A DNA stretch of 19,868 nt from Akkermansia sp. (GCA_020047775.1 JAIFNK010000327.1:1-19868); one strand, 5' to 3'; positions 7,713-15,071 are shown, counted from the stretch's first letter. Made by a program: numbers and translations. The notes: generated by a model from the sequence alone, not told the origin.

Positions 7713-8219
7713 GTGAGCAAGAAAACCCTGGATTCAAAAATCATGCGTAAATGTTGTCCTGCCTGCTGTGGAATAGGTTCCCACCTCGCTCGTAAGTGGG
7801 TTCGCGACGATTCGGGAGTTTCCATCTACAAGAACATCTCCGTGCGCAGAGCCTGCGGGGTTTGTGGCGGGACCGGCCGCATCGAGGGATCCGAGACGCT
7901 TCACACCCACTTCTGCAACACCCGCGGCGTCCGCCGGGTCGCCCTCCCCGGAGTCGGGAGCCCCCCGAAACCGCTTGAGCGCGGCCTGGGGTATTTCCTC
8001 TTTATCGTCCTCGTCAGCTACGCATGGTTTCTCGTGGTCAAAGAGCATAACGGCGCTGGCGTCTGGCCGAAAATCGCGATCACCCTTGCCGCTTCGCTCA
8101 CGTTGCTGGCGGTTCTCCGCAGGTTCCCGGCGACTTCGCGCTCCCTGAGGTGGGGCACCCTGGCGTTTTTCCTGATAGTCGTCTGCGGCGGCGTGGCCTT
8201 GGAAATCGTGCGGCACTGA
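7713..8219 (+). CDS. Small membrane protein with two CxxC-GxG zinc-finger-like motifs
   Basis: The protein is 168 aa from a GTG at 7713, or 158 aa from the ATG at 7743; the cysteine motifs start right after the latter, so either is possible. The N-terminal cytosolic part holds CPACCGIG and, about 30 residues later, CGVCGGTG. These are two copies of the C-x2-C-x-G-x-G pattern of the DnaJ cysteine-rich domain, enough for one zinc site instead of the usual two. Three hydrophobic helices follow (GYFLFIVLVSYAWFLVV; IAITLAASLTLLAVL; LAFFLIVVCGGVALEIV). No J-domain is present. I do not recognise the family; a zinc-binding membrane-anchored protein is the most that can be said. Confidence 0.62.
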   Translation: MSKKTLDSKIMRKCCPACCGIGSHLARKWVRDDSGVSIYKNISVRRACGVCGGTGRIEGSETLHTHFCNTRGVRRVALPGVGSPPKPLERGLGYFLFIVLVSYAWFLVVKEHNGAGVWPKIAITLAASLTLLAVLRRFPATSRSLRWGTLAFFLIVVCGGVALEIVRH

Positions 8220-8257
8220 GCCGGGTTTTGGCATCGGCGGGAGCCCCCGGCACTCCT

Positions 8258-8569
8258 TCAGACCGGCCGGCAGAGCACAAAAGGCAACACGACCAGCGCC
8301 TCAAACCCGGTTTTCCCATCATCCCACTGCGCGGCGTGGATCGCTTCGATTTTGACCAGATCCCCGCTCTTCAGCCAGTGTTGCACGCGGTCCGTCTCAT
8401 TGGAGGAAATCGCGACGCCGACGTCTTCCAAGGCCAGCGTGGGATCGACGTAAAACAGGCTACCGGTGGCGGCGTGGGGCGCGAGGTAACTCCACGGCAC
8501 CTGGCCGATTTCGTTGGCGAGTTTCTCGCGAGTGGCGGAGGGGGGTTGGTCGTTCACGAGGAATGGCAT
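8258..8569 (-). CDS. DUF2288 family protein
   Basis: The protein is 103 aa from the ATG at 8569; an upstream in-frame TTG at 8593 would add eight residues. It fits DUF2288: VPWSYLAPHAATGSLFYVDPTLALEDVGVAI, then VQHWLKSGDLVKI, a conserved W, and the ending LVVLPFVLCRPV, comparable to the VVVxPWVLVQ end of family members. It is short and soluble, with no catalytic motif that I recognise, and the family function is unknown. It lies about 60 bp downstream of the flavoprotein gene on the same strand, with a hairpin between them, so co-transcription may be partial. It converges on the membrane protein gene. Confidence 0.7.
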   Translation of the reverse strand: MPFLVNDQPPSATREKLANEIGQVPWSYLAPHAATGSLFYVDPTLALEDVGVAISSNETDRVQHWLKSGDLVKIEAIHAAQWDDGKTGFEALVVLPFVLCRPV

Positions 8570-8611
8570 AGCAGAAATGGATTGCGCCTCCAAGCGGAAG
8601 GAGTGGGAAGA

Positions 8612-8629
8612 ACAGGCAGGAATGCCTGT
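8612..8629 (-). terminator. Hairpin just after the flavoprotein stop
   Basis: On the minus strand, directly after the TGA stop (8631-8633), the sequence ACAGGCA-TTCC-TGCCTGT forms a 7-bp stem with a 4-base loop, followed by a short pyrimidine run (TCTTCCC). It may be a weak intrinsic terminator or a single REP-like palindrome between the flavoprotein and DUF2288 genes. Confidence 0.5.
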
Positions 8630-8630
8630 G

Positions 8631-9872
8631 TCACGTCGCGAGCGCGGTGGCGGCGATGTGGGCGGTGGTCCAGGCGGCTTGGAAATTGAAGCCGCCGGTG
8701 ATGCCGTCGATGTCGATGCACTCGCCGACGAAATAGAGCCCCGGGATGACGCGGCTTTCCATGGTGCGGAAGTCGATGGAGCGCCGGCCGATGCCGCCGG
8801 CGGTGACGAACTCGTCCTTGTTGGTGGTCTTGCCGGCGGCTTCGAAGCGGGCGGATTTCAGGGCGTTCGCCAGATCGGTGGTGGCGGATTTCGAAAGGTG
8901 GCTCCAGGTCATTTCATCGGGGATGCCGCAGCAGGTGACGATGCGTTCCCACAGGCGGCGCGGGATGGGGGGGATGGGCGTGTTGCGGATGAGCTTGGCG
9001 CTCTGGGTGCGGCGGATCTCGGCAAAGCGTTCTTTCAGCGCGGCCATGTCGAGCTCGGGCAGCCAGTCGATGAGGAAGGGGAACTGGTGGTTTGTCTCCG
9101 CGAGCGCGCGGGCCTCCCAGGCGGATAGACGCAGGACGGCGGGTCCGCTGAAGCCGCGGTGGGTGATGAGCAGCGGTCCTAACTGCGCGGCACCGTGGCC
9201 CTCCCGGCGGATGGCGACCTTGGGATGGGCGAGGCCGGCGAGCTCGCTGATGCGCGGATCGGTGACGTTGAAGGCGAACAGCGAGGGGACGAGCGGCTCG
9301 ATGGGTTGTTCGAGTTTTTTCAACTGGGTGAGCAGCGGGCTGGCTTTGAGCGAGCCGGTGGCGAAACAAACGGCGCGGGCGACGACGGGTGTTTGCTGGT
9401 TTTCGAATTGGAGCGAGAAGCTGCCGTCGTCGAGGCGGGCGATCCCGATGAGTGATTGGTTCTTCAACAGCGGGATGCGGCTCTCGCGGGCGCGGTTGAG
9501 GAAACAATCGATGACGGTGTCCGAGCTATCAGTCACCGGAAACATGCGGCCGTCCGGCTCGGTCTTGAGGGTGACGCCGTGGCGGGCGAACCAGTCCACG
9601 GTATCGGAAGGCTGCCAGCGGTGGAATGCGGCGAGCAACTCGCGGGAGCCGCGCGGATAGTTTTTCGACAGCTCGCGGGGGTCGAAACAGGCGTGGGTGA
9701 CATTGCAACGCCCGCCGCCGGAAATTCTAACTTTCTGGAGGAAGTGGGAGCCTTTTTCGAAAATCACGACGCTGCGGTCCGGCACCAGCTCGGCGTATTG
9801 GAGCGCGGTGAAAAAGCCGGAAGCGCCGCCGCCGATGACGGCGAGATCGAGGATGGTTGGGAGAGTGTTCAG
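8631..9872 (-). CDS. HI0933/YhiN-family FAD-dependent oxidoreductase, apparent non-canonical start
   Basis: This is a flavoprotein of the HI0933 (YhiN/BaiN-like) family, probably NAD(P)H-dependent; its substrate is unknown. Family marks are KVRISGGGRCNVTH, the Gly-rich LITHRGFSGPAVLRLS in the inserted domain, and the C-terminal GGIGRRSIDF with GLYFVGECIDIDGITGGFNFQAAW (second FAD contact). The first usual start codon is a GTG at 9785, but it lies after the dinucleotide-binding motif VIGGGASGFFTALQYAE, which is in frame upstream. The frame is open only back to a TAA at 9876-9878, which is the lipocalin stop. Within that stretch the only near-cognate start is CTG at 9872, giving 413 aa, the normal family length. 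Translation probably restarts after the lipocalin stop. Confidence 0.88.
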   Translation of the reverse strand: MNTLPTILDLAVIGGGASGFFTALQYAELVPDRSVVIFEKGSHFLQKVRISGGGRCNVTHACFDPRELSKNYPRGSRELLAAFHRWQPSDTVDWFARHGVTLKTEPDGRMFPVTDSSDTVIDCFLNRARESRIPLLKNQSLIGIARLDDGSFSLQFENQQTPVVARAVCFATGSLKASPLLTQLKKLEQPIEPLVPSLFAFNVTDPRISELAGLAHPKVAIRREGHGAAQLGPLLITHRGFSGPAVLRLSAWEARALAETNHQFPFLIDWLPELDMAALKERFAEIRRTQSAKLIRNTPIPPIPRRLWERIVTCCGIPDEMTWSHLSKSATTDLANALKSARFEAAGKTTNKDEFVTAGGIGRRSIDFRTMESRVIPGLYFVGECIDIDGITGGFNFQAAWTTAHIAATALAT

Positions 9873-9875
9873 AAG

Positions 9876-10433
9876 TTAACGCTGTGGCACGCGGCGGAGT
9901 TTGGAGATGTCGTGTCCGGATTTTTCAAGGGTTTTCACCAATCCGGCATAGGTTTCGGGGGAAATCGTCTTGGTCCGCGCCATGATCCAGACGTATTTGC
10001 GGTCCGGCACGCCGATGATGGTGGTCTGATAGTCGTCGGCAAGCGAGGTGATGAGATAAGCCGCCTTGAAGGGCCAGACGAACTGCATCCGCCACTCAGC
10101 GTTGGTCTCGCGGTTGTGGACGAAGCCGCGCGGGTTGTAGGTTTTCAGCGGGCCGTCGAGGCTGCCTTTGTTGAACTTGAAGGTGGTGGCGATGGTGCCG
10201 TCCGGATCGAGTTGGTAGCTTTCGACCGCGTTGTAGGCCTGCGTCTCGATGAAGGTCGGAATGTGAGCGATGACATACCAGTCGCCCATGAATTTCTTCA
10301 AATCGACATGGCGGTTGATGGCGCGCTGGGGTGGCGTTTTCACCGTGGCCTTGCAACCGGACAATCCGGCGGCGATCAGCAGTGGGATTCCGACTGCGGC
10401 GAGGTGACGTGGTTTCAGAGGAGGGCGGAGCAT
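9876..10433 (-). CDS. Bacterial lipocalin lipoprotein (Blc-like)
   Basis: The protein is 185 aa from the ATG at 10433. A lipoprotein signal is present: basic start, hydrophobic helix and lipobox LSGC with Cys27, so it is probably anchored in a membrane after processing. The lipocalin signature GDWYVIAHIPTF (the G-x-W motif of strand A) begins near residue 50. Strands follow with DGTIATTFKFNKGSLDG, WRMQFVWPFKAAYLI, TTIIGVPDRKYVWIMAR (the conserved second motif) and a C-terminal helix, as in Blc. Bacterial lipocalins bind fatty acids or lysophospholipids in the envelope. Its stop sits three bases before the apparent start of the flavoprotein gene. Upstream in-frame codons to 10505 add only residues in front of the signal peptide. 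Confidence 0.92.
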   Translation of the reverse strand: MLRPPLKPRHLAAVGIPLLIAAGLSGCKATVKTPPQRAINRHVDLKKFMGDWYVIAHIPTFIETQAYNAVESYQLDPDGTIATTFKFNKGSLDGPLKTYNPRGFVHNRETNAEWRMQFVWPFKAAYLITSLADDYQTTIIGVPDRKYVWIMARTKTISPETYAGLVKTLEKSGHDISKLRRVPQR

Positions 10434-10491
10434 GTAGAAATTATCGCCGCCACCGTGGGTCGCACAAGTGGGAGAATTGGGCAGAATCATT

Positions 10492-10537
10492 GACAGCAGA
10501 ATCATTTCTCAGATCCGAATCCAATGATTCCGCTGTC
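10492..10537 (-). terminator. Inverted repeat after the branching-enzyme stop
   Basis: Arms 10492-10506 and 10523-10537 (15 bp each) pair with one mismatch around a 16-base loop; the structure starts one base after the TAG stop (10539-10541). A third partial copy, GCAGAATCATT at 10481-10491, directly repeats 10496-10506. There is no T-run, so it could equally be an mRNA-stabilising 3' hairpin or an operator for the lipocalin gene. Confidence 0.5.
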
Positions 10538-10538
10538 T

Positions 10539-12530
10539 CTAGTTTTTCTTCGCATACACGAGTCCGCTGCGGGACGGCGTGTAAACCTGCATCACGCCGT
10601 CGGCGGTGACCGGATAGTCGAAGGCGTGATCGACGCGGCCGTGGCCGCCGGTGTCCGTGAGGTCGGTGTCGAGGATGAGCTCGCGGGTTTCCAGGCCGGG
10701 GACGTGGATGGGGTAGCCGAAGACGGAGTTCGCGGTGGAGAAGTTGAAGACGAAGATCAGGTTCGCACGCTCGGCGACGATGATTTTTTGTTCGTGGTCG
10801 ATGTAAAGGTTCTGCGCCGGTGGGGCGGTGAGCAGGTTGGTTTTTCTAGCGAGCTCCATCAGCTGCTTGTCGAATTCGGCGAGCCAGCCGTATTTCAAAT
10901 CCGGATTGTCCACCAGCGACCATTGGCGGCGGCAGTAGTGATAGGACCAGCCGTTGCCCTCGCGCGGGAAATCGAGCCACTCGGGATGGCCGAACTCGTT
11001 GCCCATGAATGTCAGCCAGCCTTCGCCGCCTAACACCAGCGTGACCAGCCGGATGAGCTTGTGCAGGGCGATGCCGCGCTCGATGACCGGGTTCGGGTCG
11101 GTCTTGCCCATGTGCCAGTACATTTCCTTGTCCATCAGCCAGAAGGCGAGCGTCTTGTCGCCGACGAGCGCCTGGTCGTGGCTCTCGGCATAGGCGATGG
11201 TGGCCTCGCCGAAACGGCGGTTCGCGAGGATGCCCCAGAGTTCGCCCATGTCCCAGTCCTCGTCGCGGCTGTGCTTGAGAAGTTTGATCCAGTAGTCGGG
11301 GATGCCCATGGCGAGGCGATAGGAAAAACCGAGCCCGCCGTCCTCGATGGGGCGGCAGAGGCCGGGCATGCCGGACATGTCCTCGGCGATGGAGATGGCT
11401 CCGGGTTTGATTTCCTGGATGAGCCGGGAGGCGAGTTTCAGATAGAGAATCGCCGCGTCATCGGCGTCGCCGCCGAAGTAGTCGTCGTAGTTGCCGAAGG
11501 ATTTCATCCCGCGGGAGTGATAGAGCATGGAGGTGACGCCATCGAAGCGGAAGCCGTCGAAACGGAATTCCTCCAGCCAGTAGCGGACGTTGGATAGAAG
11601 AAACTGCCGGACTTCCGGGCGTGCGTAGTCGAAGCACTTCGAGTCCCACGCCGGGTGGTCGCCGAGCGGGCCGTCGTGGAAATACTGGTGGCCGGAGCCA
11701 TCGAAGTTGTTGAGGCCCTCCGCCATGTTTTTCACGGCGTGCGAGTGGACGACGTCGAGCAGCACGGCGAGACCGAGGCCGTGGGCGGTGTCGATGAGGT
11801 ATTTCAAATCCTCCGGCGTGCCGAAGCGCGAGCACGGCGCGAAGAACGAGGAAACATGGTAGCCGAAGGAGCCGTAATACGGATGTTCCTGCACGGCCAT
11901 GAGCTGGACGGTGTTATAACCGGCTTTGACCACGCGGGGCAAAACGCTGTCGGCGAATTCCCGATAGGTGTGGACGCGCGGCTCCTCGCCGGCCATTCCG
12001 ACGTGGGATTCGTAGATGAGCGGCGCTTTGATCGATGTGGGATCGAACTCGTGTTTCCAAACGTACTGCTGCGGGGTGTGCCAGATTTGTCCGCAGTAGT
12101 CATGGGTTGTGGGATCCTGCACCGCGCGACGGATGCAGGCGGGGATGCGGTCGCGGCGCGAGCCGTCGGCCCCGGTGATGTGGAGTTTGACCTTCTGGCC
12201 GTGGGCGAGTGTCTCGCCGGGCAGTTCGAGTTTCCAGACGCCGCTGTCGGAGGAGGCGAGAGGATGGGATTCGCGGTTCCAGTTGTTGAAATCGCCGATG
12301 AGCGAGACGGCCTGCGCGCCCGGTGCCCACTCGCGGATCGTCCAGGTACTGGTCGTCGGGTGGAAGTGGATGCCGACGTATTTGTGGCCGGTGGCGTAGG
12401 CGGCGAGGGTTTTCGAGCCTTTTTCAATGGTCGCCAGAGCTTCGGAAAACTGCTGCATCCGGCGCTCGATGGCGCCTTGGTGCGGGGTGAGCCAGGGATC
12501 GTCGAGGACAAGCTTGGGGGTCTGTGTCAT
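10539..12530 (-). CDS. glgB: 1,4-alpha-glucan branching enzyme, eukaryote-type (GH13)
   Basis: The protein is 663 aa from the ATG at 12530. It forms alpha-1,6 branches in glycogen. An N-terminal CBM48-like domain (about residues 60-125, REWAPGAQAVSLIGDFNNWN) precedes the GH13 barrel. Catalytic residues are visible: D330 nucleophile in GFRFDGV, E383 acid/base in IAEDMSGMP, and D452 in ESHDQALVGDK, with region I LDVVHSHA at 258-265. Many stretches (YESHVGMAGEEPRV, QLMAVQEHPYYGSFGYHVSSFFAP, VTSMLYHSRG) are those of the eukaryotic/GBE1-like subfamily rather than the Escherichia-type GlgB. No other glycogen gene is adjacent. It lies about 80 bp downstream of hicA on the same strand. Confidence 0.94.
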   Translation of the reverse strand: MTQTPKLVLDDPWLTPHQGAIERRMQQFSEALATIEKGSKTLAAYATGHKYVGIHFHPTTSTWTIREWAPGAQAVSLIGDFNNWNRESHPLASSDSGVWKLELPGETLAHGQKVKLHITGADGSRRDRIPACIRRAVQDPTTHDYCGQIWHTPQQYVWKHEFDPTSIKAPLIYESHVGMAGEEPRVHTYREFADSVLPRVVKAGYNTVQLMAVQEHPYYGSFGYHVSSFFAPCSRFGTPEDLKYLIDTAHGLGLAVLLDVVHSHAVKNMAEGLNNFDGSGHQYFHDGPLGDHPAWDSKCFDYARPEVRQFLLSNVRYWLEEFRFDGFRFDGVTSMLYHSRGMKSFGNYDDYFGGDADDAAILYLKLASRLIQEIKPGAISIAEDMSGMPGLCRPIEDGGLGFSYRLAMGIPDYWIKLLKHSRDEDWDMGELWGILANRRFGEATIAYAESHDQALVGDKTLAFWLMDKEMYWHMGKTDPNPVIERGIALHKLIRLVTLVLGGEGWLTFMGNEFGHPEWLDFPREGNGWSYHYCRRQWSLVDNPDLKYGWLAEFDKQLMELARKTNLLTAPPAQNLYIDHEQKIIVAERANLIFVFNFSTANSVFGYPIHVPGLETRELILDTDLTDTGGHGRVDHAFDYPVTADGVMQVYTPSRSGLVYAKKN

Positions 12531-12610
12531 TGCGGGTGAGGATGGAGAGTCCGCTTGGCATCGGGAAGCGAAATCCACCGGGAACGCGAAGGCCATGATC
12601 GGAAACCACG

Positions 12611-12796
12611 TCAGGGCTTCGGGATTTCAAGCGCTTTGCAGATCGCCCATGCGGTGGGCTCCTTGACCTCCCGATGGCGGGGGACTGCGGTTGTCTTCCG
12701 CTTTTCCGGATTCCACCAAACCGCATGCCGCGAGCCCTCCCGATAGAGCTCGCATCCCTGTGAGCGCAGATGTCGTTCCAGGTCCGCGAGTTTCAC
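12611..12796 (-). CDS. hicA: HicA family mRNA interferase toxin
   Basis: The protein is 61 aa with a GTG start that overlaps the hicB stop (GTGA, 4 bp). It has the compact dsRBD-like HicA fold signature: MKLADLERHLRSQGCELYREGSRHAVWWNP, where His24 in the G-S-R-H segment is the expected catalytic residue, followed by VPRHREV and ICKALEIP. HicA cleaves mRNA and tmRNA on ribosomes unless it is bound by HicB. The antitoxin-first order occurs in a subset of hic loci; the overlap suggests translational coupling that keeps the toxin limited by the antitoxin. Confidence 0.92.
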   Translation of the reverse strand: MKLADLERHLRSQGCELYREGSRHAVWWNPEKRKTTAVPRHREVKEPTAWAICKALEIPKP

Positions 12797-13011
12797 ATCG
12801 CCGCGAGTTCGAATGTTTCACGAAATGATTCCGCCGGTTCATCGAGACGGGCGAGTTCGCGATTGCATTCCAGAACCATCCGCAGGGCATCCGCCAAGTT
12901 GTCGCGCGCTTCCTCGATGGTCTCGCCCTCCGAAATCGCGCCTGGGATCTCTTCCACGAACGCAGTGTAGCCACCCTCCGGAGCGGAAACAAATACAGCG
13001 GTCAATTTCAT
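12793..13011 (-). CDS. hicB: HicB family antitoxin
   Basis: The protein is 72 aa from the ATG at 13009-13011. The HicB partial RNase-H-like fold is evident: MKLTAVFVSAPEGGYTAFVEEIPGAISEGETIEEARDNLADAL. It ends soon after the fold, with no room for a C-terminal HTH or ribbon-helix-helix DNA-binding domain, so it belongs to the short HicB group. Autoregulation, if any, would need another protein or a different mode. It precedes hicA with a 4-bp overlap. Its start is 118 bp from the divergent TPR-protein gene, and a 21-bp palindrome lies in that gap. Confidence 0.9.
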   Translation of the reverse strand: MKLTAVFVSAPEGGYTAFVEEIPGAISEGETIEEARDNLADALRMVLECNRELARLDEPAESFRETFELAAM

Positions 13012-13088
13012 GGCCGGAAGCTAGCCCAAGGAAATCGACGGCGCAATTCAATTGCCGCCTTGCAAAAATGTTCATTTCGACTTCTGGA

Positions 13089-13109
13089 ATAATCCGGAAA
13101 CCGGATTAT
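13089..13109. promoter_or_regulatory. 21-bp perfect palindrome between hicB and TPR gene
   Basis: ATAATCCGG-AAA-CCGGATTAT is a perfect 9-bp inverted repeat with a 3-base centre, ending 20 bases before the TPR-protein ATG. It lies in the divergent promoter region. It may be an operator for a dimeric regulator or form a hairpin in the TPR-gene leader. No T-run follows, so a terminator is unlikely. Confidence 0.55.
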
Positions 13110-13129
13110 GATCGGCAAAATTCAATCTC

Positions 13130-13879
13130 ATGAAAATTCTCCACATCCCCCTCATCGCGCTTTGCAGCGTGGTTTCCGCGACCGCCAATTTTGCGGATCT
13201 CATGAAATCCGGCGACGCGCATGACGCCAAATCCCAGTGCAACGAGGCGCTGAAATACTACCTGCCGGCCGAGAAACTTGAGCCGAAAAACGCCGAACTA
13301 CTGGTCAAAATCGCCCGCCAATACGCGCTCCTCATGGCCGATCTGCCGACGGACGCGGACAAGCTCGCTTCCGGTCGCAAGGCACTGGCCTATGCCGAGC
13401 GGGCCGTCGCCGCAGCTCCTAACGAGTGCGATCCGCACCTCAGCGTGGCGATCTGCCTGGGGAAAATCACCCCGTTTCTCGGCAATCGGGAAACCGTGGA
13501 GAGCTCGCGGAAAATCAAGATCGCGGCGGAGAAGGCGGTGAAGCTGAATCCGAAAAACGACTACGCCTGGCATATGCTCGGACGCTGGCATCAGTCACTG
13601 GCCAACATCGGCGGCGCAACCCGCGCGCTGGCCGGCATCATCTACGGAGGCCTGCCCGCCGCTTCCAACGACACCGCGGTGGAGTGCTTCCGCAAAGCCA
13701 TCGCCCTCAACCCCAAGCGGCTCGTCCATGTGGTCGAGCTCGGCCGGACTTACGGGATGATGGGACGCAAGGATGAGGCAAAACGCTATTTGCAAACCGG
13801 ACTCTCCATGCCGAACCAGGAAAAAGACGACCCGGAAACCAAGCAACGCGGCAAAGCCTCGCTCAAGGAGATTTCCTGA
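13130..13879 (+). CDS. Exported TPR protein of the RMDN (regulator of microtubule dynamics) type
   Basis: The protein is 249 aa from the ATG at 13130, with a signal peptide (MKILHIPLIALCSVVSATANFA, likely cleaved near residue 19-22). The rest is helical repeats. TPR-like units include residues around AKSQCNEALKYYLPAEKLEPKN, ALAYAERAVAAAPNE, and AVECFRKAIALNPKRLVHVVELGRTY. The segment NDYAWHMLGRWHQSLANIGG and the following IIYGGLP resemble RMDN-family proteins, which in eukaryotes are mitochondrial-associated and in bacteria are uncharacterised. It is expected to be periplasmic and to bind a partner protein. The baeRF gene follows after 77 bp, so co-transcription is possible but unproven. Confidence 0.75.
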   Translation: MKILHIPLIALCSVVSATANFADLMKSGDAHDAKSQCNEALKYYLPAEKLEPKNAELLVKIARQYALLMADLPTDADKLASGRKALAYAERAVAAAPNECDPHLSVAICLGKITPFLGNRETVESSRKIKIAAEKAVKLNPKNDYAWHMLGRWHQSLANIGGATRALAGIIYGGLPAASNDTAVECFRKAIALNPKRLVHVVELGRTYGMMGRKDEAKRYLQTGLSMPNQEKDDPETKQRGKASLKEIS

Positions 13880-13911
13880 CAGCCTATCGTGCTGTCCGTG
13901 GAAAATTTCCA
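13878..13911 (+). promoter_or_regulatory. Hairpin and palindrome between TPR and baeRF genes
   Basis: GACAGC (13878-13883) and GCTGTC (13891-13896) form a 6-bp stem overlapping the TPR-gene stop. Immediately after, TGGAAA-A-TTTCCA (13899-13911) is a perfect 13-bp palindrome. No clear T-run follows the hairpin. The pair may separate the two genes transcriptionally or mark an operator for the downstream gene. Confidence 0.35.
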
Positions 13912-13956
13912 GGTGATTCCACCATACACATCGGTCGAAGTGCGTATCTTGCACGG

Positions 13957-15039
13957 ATGCCGACCACACCCGCTCTCAATGAAATGGAATCGCTGCGCAG
14001 CCATATCTCGCAACTCGCTTCCCTGCCGGAATCCACCGCCCCAACCGTCAGCGCCTATCTGGATCTCTATAAATCCAAGGATTATCTGAAATCGAAACTC
14101 GCGCTCTGGGCGGTGGCCGCCCGCTCCACGCTGAGTCCGCAGACCCGCGGCTTATTCGACCATGCGCGGCACGATGTGGAGAGGGTCATCGCCGAAGATT
14201 GGCCGGAAGGGATCGGCAGCGTGGCCGTTTTCAGCCGCCACGGGGAGAGCCCCTTCCACCTGGTCATCCCCTTCAGCGTCTCGCTGGACCTGCACTTCGA
14301 CACCGCGGCCCGGCCGGCGATTTTTCCGCTGGTGCAGTTAAAGGATCGTTTTCACCGGTTCGTGGTCGTCATCGCCACCGACGATGCGTCGCGGATTTTC
14401 GAGGTCACGCTGGGAACGGTGAGCGAGTCGATTCTCACCCAGCGCCCCGAACTGGGCGGCAGGCTCGGGCGCGAATGGGGGCGCGAGCACTTCCACCAGC
14501 GGAAGCGCGAGAGCGATCACAAATTCCACCGCGACCAGGTGACCATCATCACCAACCTGATGTCCCGGCGCGGGCACAACCACCTGATTCTGGGAGGAAA
14601 TCCGCGTCACGTCGCCGGCTTGCGGGAAATCCTGCCCAAGCACATCAGCGCGCGCGTCGTGGGCGAGTTGTTGAAAACGCCGTCCGGCGGGGACTACTCC
14701 GCGGTGCTGGAGCAGGCGATCGACACCTTTGTGGAAGTGGAGCGGGCGGAATCCCGCGACACGGTGGGCCGCCTGCACGAACAGGTCCGGCGCGGCGGGT
14801 TGGCGGTGGTCGGCGTGGTTCACTCGCGGGAGGCGATTCTCGGCGGCTATGCGGCGGAACTGGTGATTTCCGAGGAGCTTCCCAAGTCCGAGCGGGAGGA
14901 ACTCACCCGCCTCGCGACCGAGCGGAATCTGGCGATCGAAGTCTGCGAGGGCGACGAGCTGCTAGCGACCCAGGGTGGCGTCGGCTGCCTGCTCCGATAC
15001 CGGCCGGAGTTTCTACCGGATGAGGCGGTGGCGGTCTGA
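13957..15039 (+). CDS. eRF1/Vms1-like protein (bacterial archaeo-eukaryotic release factor family)
   Basis: The protein is 360 aa from the ATG at 13957, with no signal peptide. The architecture resembles the baeRF group. There is an N-terminal domain (about 1-130, FHLVIPFSVS at its end). A middle domain opens with RFVVVIATDDASRIFEV and has a basic, His-rich loop WGREHFHQRKRESDHKFHRD (about 174-193). Its continuation has HLILGGNPRHVAGLREILPKHI (about 205-226). The C-terminal domain (GLAVVGVVHSREAILGGYAAELVISEE) resembles eRF1 domain 3 / L7Ae fold. Gln181 sits where the GGQ/GxxQ glutamine would be expected, suggesting peptidyl-tRNA hydrolysis on ribosomes, as for Vms1. Family assignment is good; catalytic activity is inference. 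The DEDDy exonuclease gene follows 230 bp downstream. Confidence 0.72.
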   Translation: MPTTPALNEMESLRSHISQLASLPESTAPTVSAYLDLYKSKDYLKSKLALWAVAARSTLSPQTRGLFDHARHDVERVIAEDWPEGIGSVAVFSRHGESPFHLVIPFSVSLDLHFDTAARPAIFPLVQLKDRFHRFVVVIATDDASRIFEVTLGTVSESILTQRPELGGRLGREWGREHFHQRKRESDHKFHRDQVTIITNLMSRRGHNHLILGGNPRHVAGLREILPKHISARVVGELLKTPSGGDYSAVLEQAIDTFVEVERAESRDTVGRLHEQVRRGGLAVVGVVHSREAILGGYAAELVISEELPKSEREELTRLATERNLAIEVCEGDELLATQGGVGCLLRYRPEFLPDEAVAV

Positions 15040-15050
15040 TTGGTGCCAGA

Positions 15051-15071
15051 GGCTCGTGCCCGGCACGAGCC
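15051..15071. repeat. Perfect palindrome downstream of the baeRF gene
   Basis: GGCTCGTGCC-C-GGCACGAGCC is a 10-bp perfect inverted repeat with a one-base centre, 12 bp after the baeRF stop. As RNA, it would form a strong hairpin with the innermost pairs opened. There is no T-run. It could be a REP-type palindrome or a 3'-end stabiliser. Confidence 0.55.

Noticed and set aside
8746..10493. Long plus-strand frames over the flavoprotein and lipocalin genes
   Set aside because: They are antisense to well-supported proteins with signature motifs. They arise from GC-biased codon use and show no domain.
11655..12539. A 294-aa plus-strand open frame inside the branching-enzyme gene
   Set aside because: It is fully antisense to a catalytically intact GH13 enzyme and has no recognisable motif.
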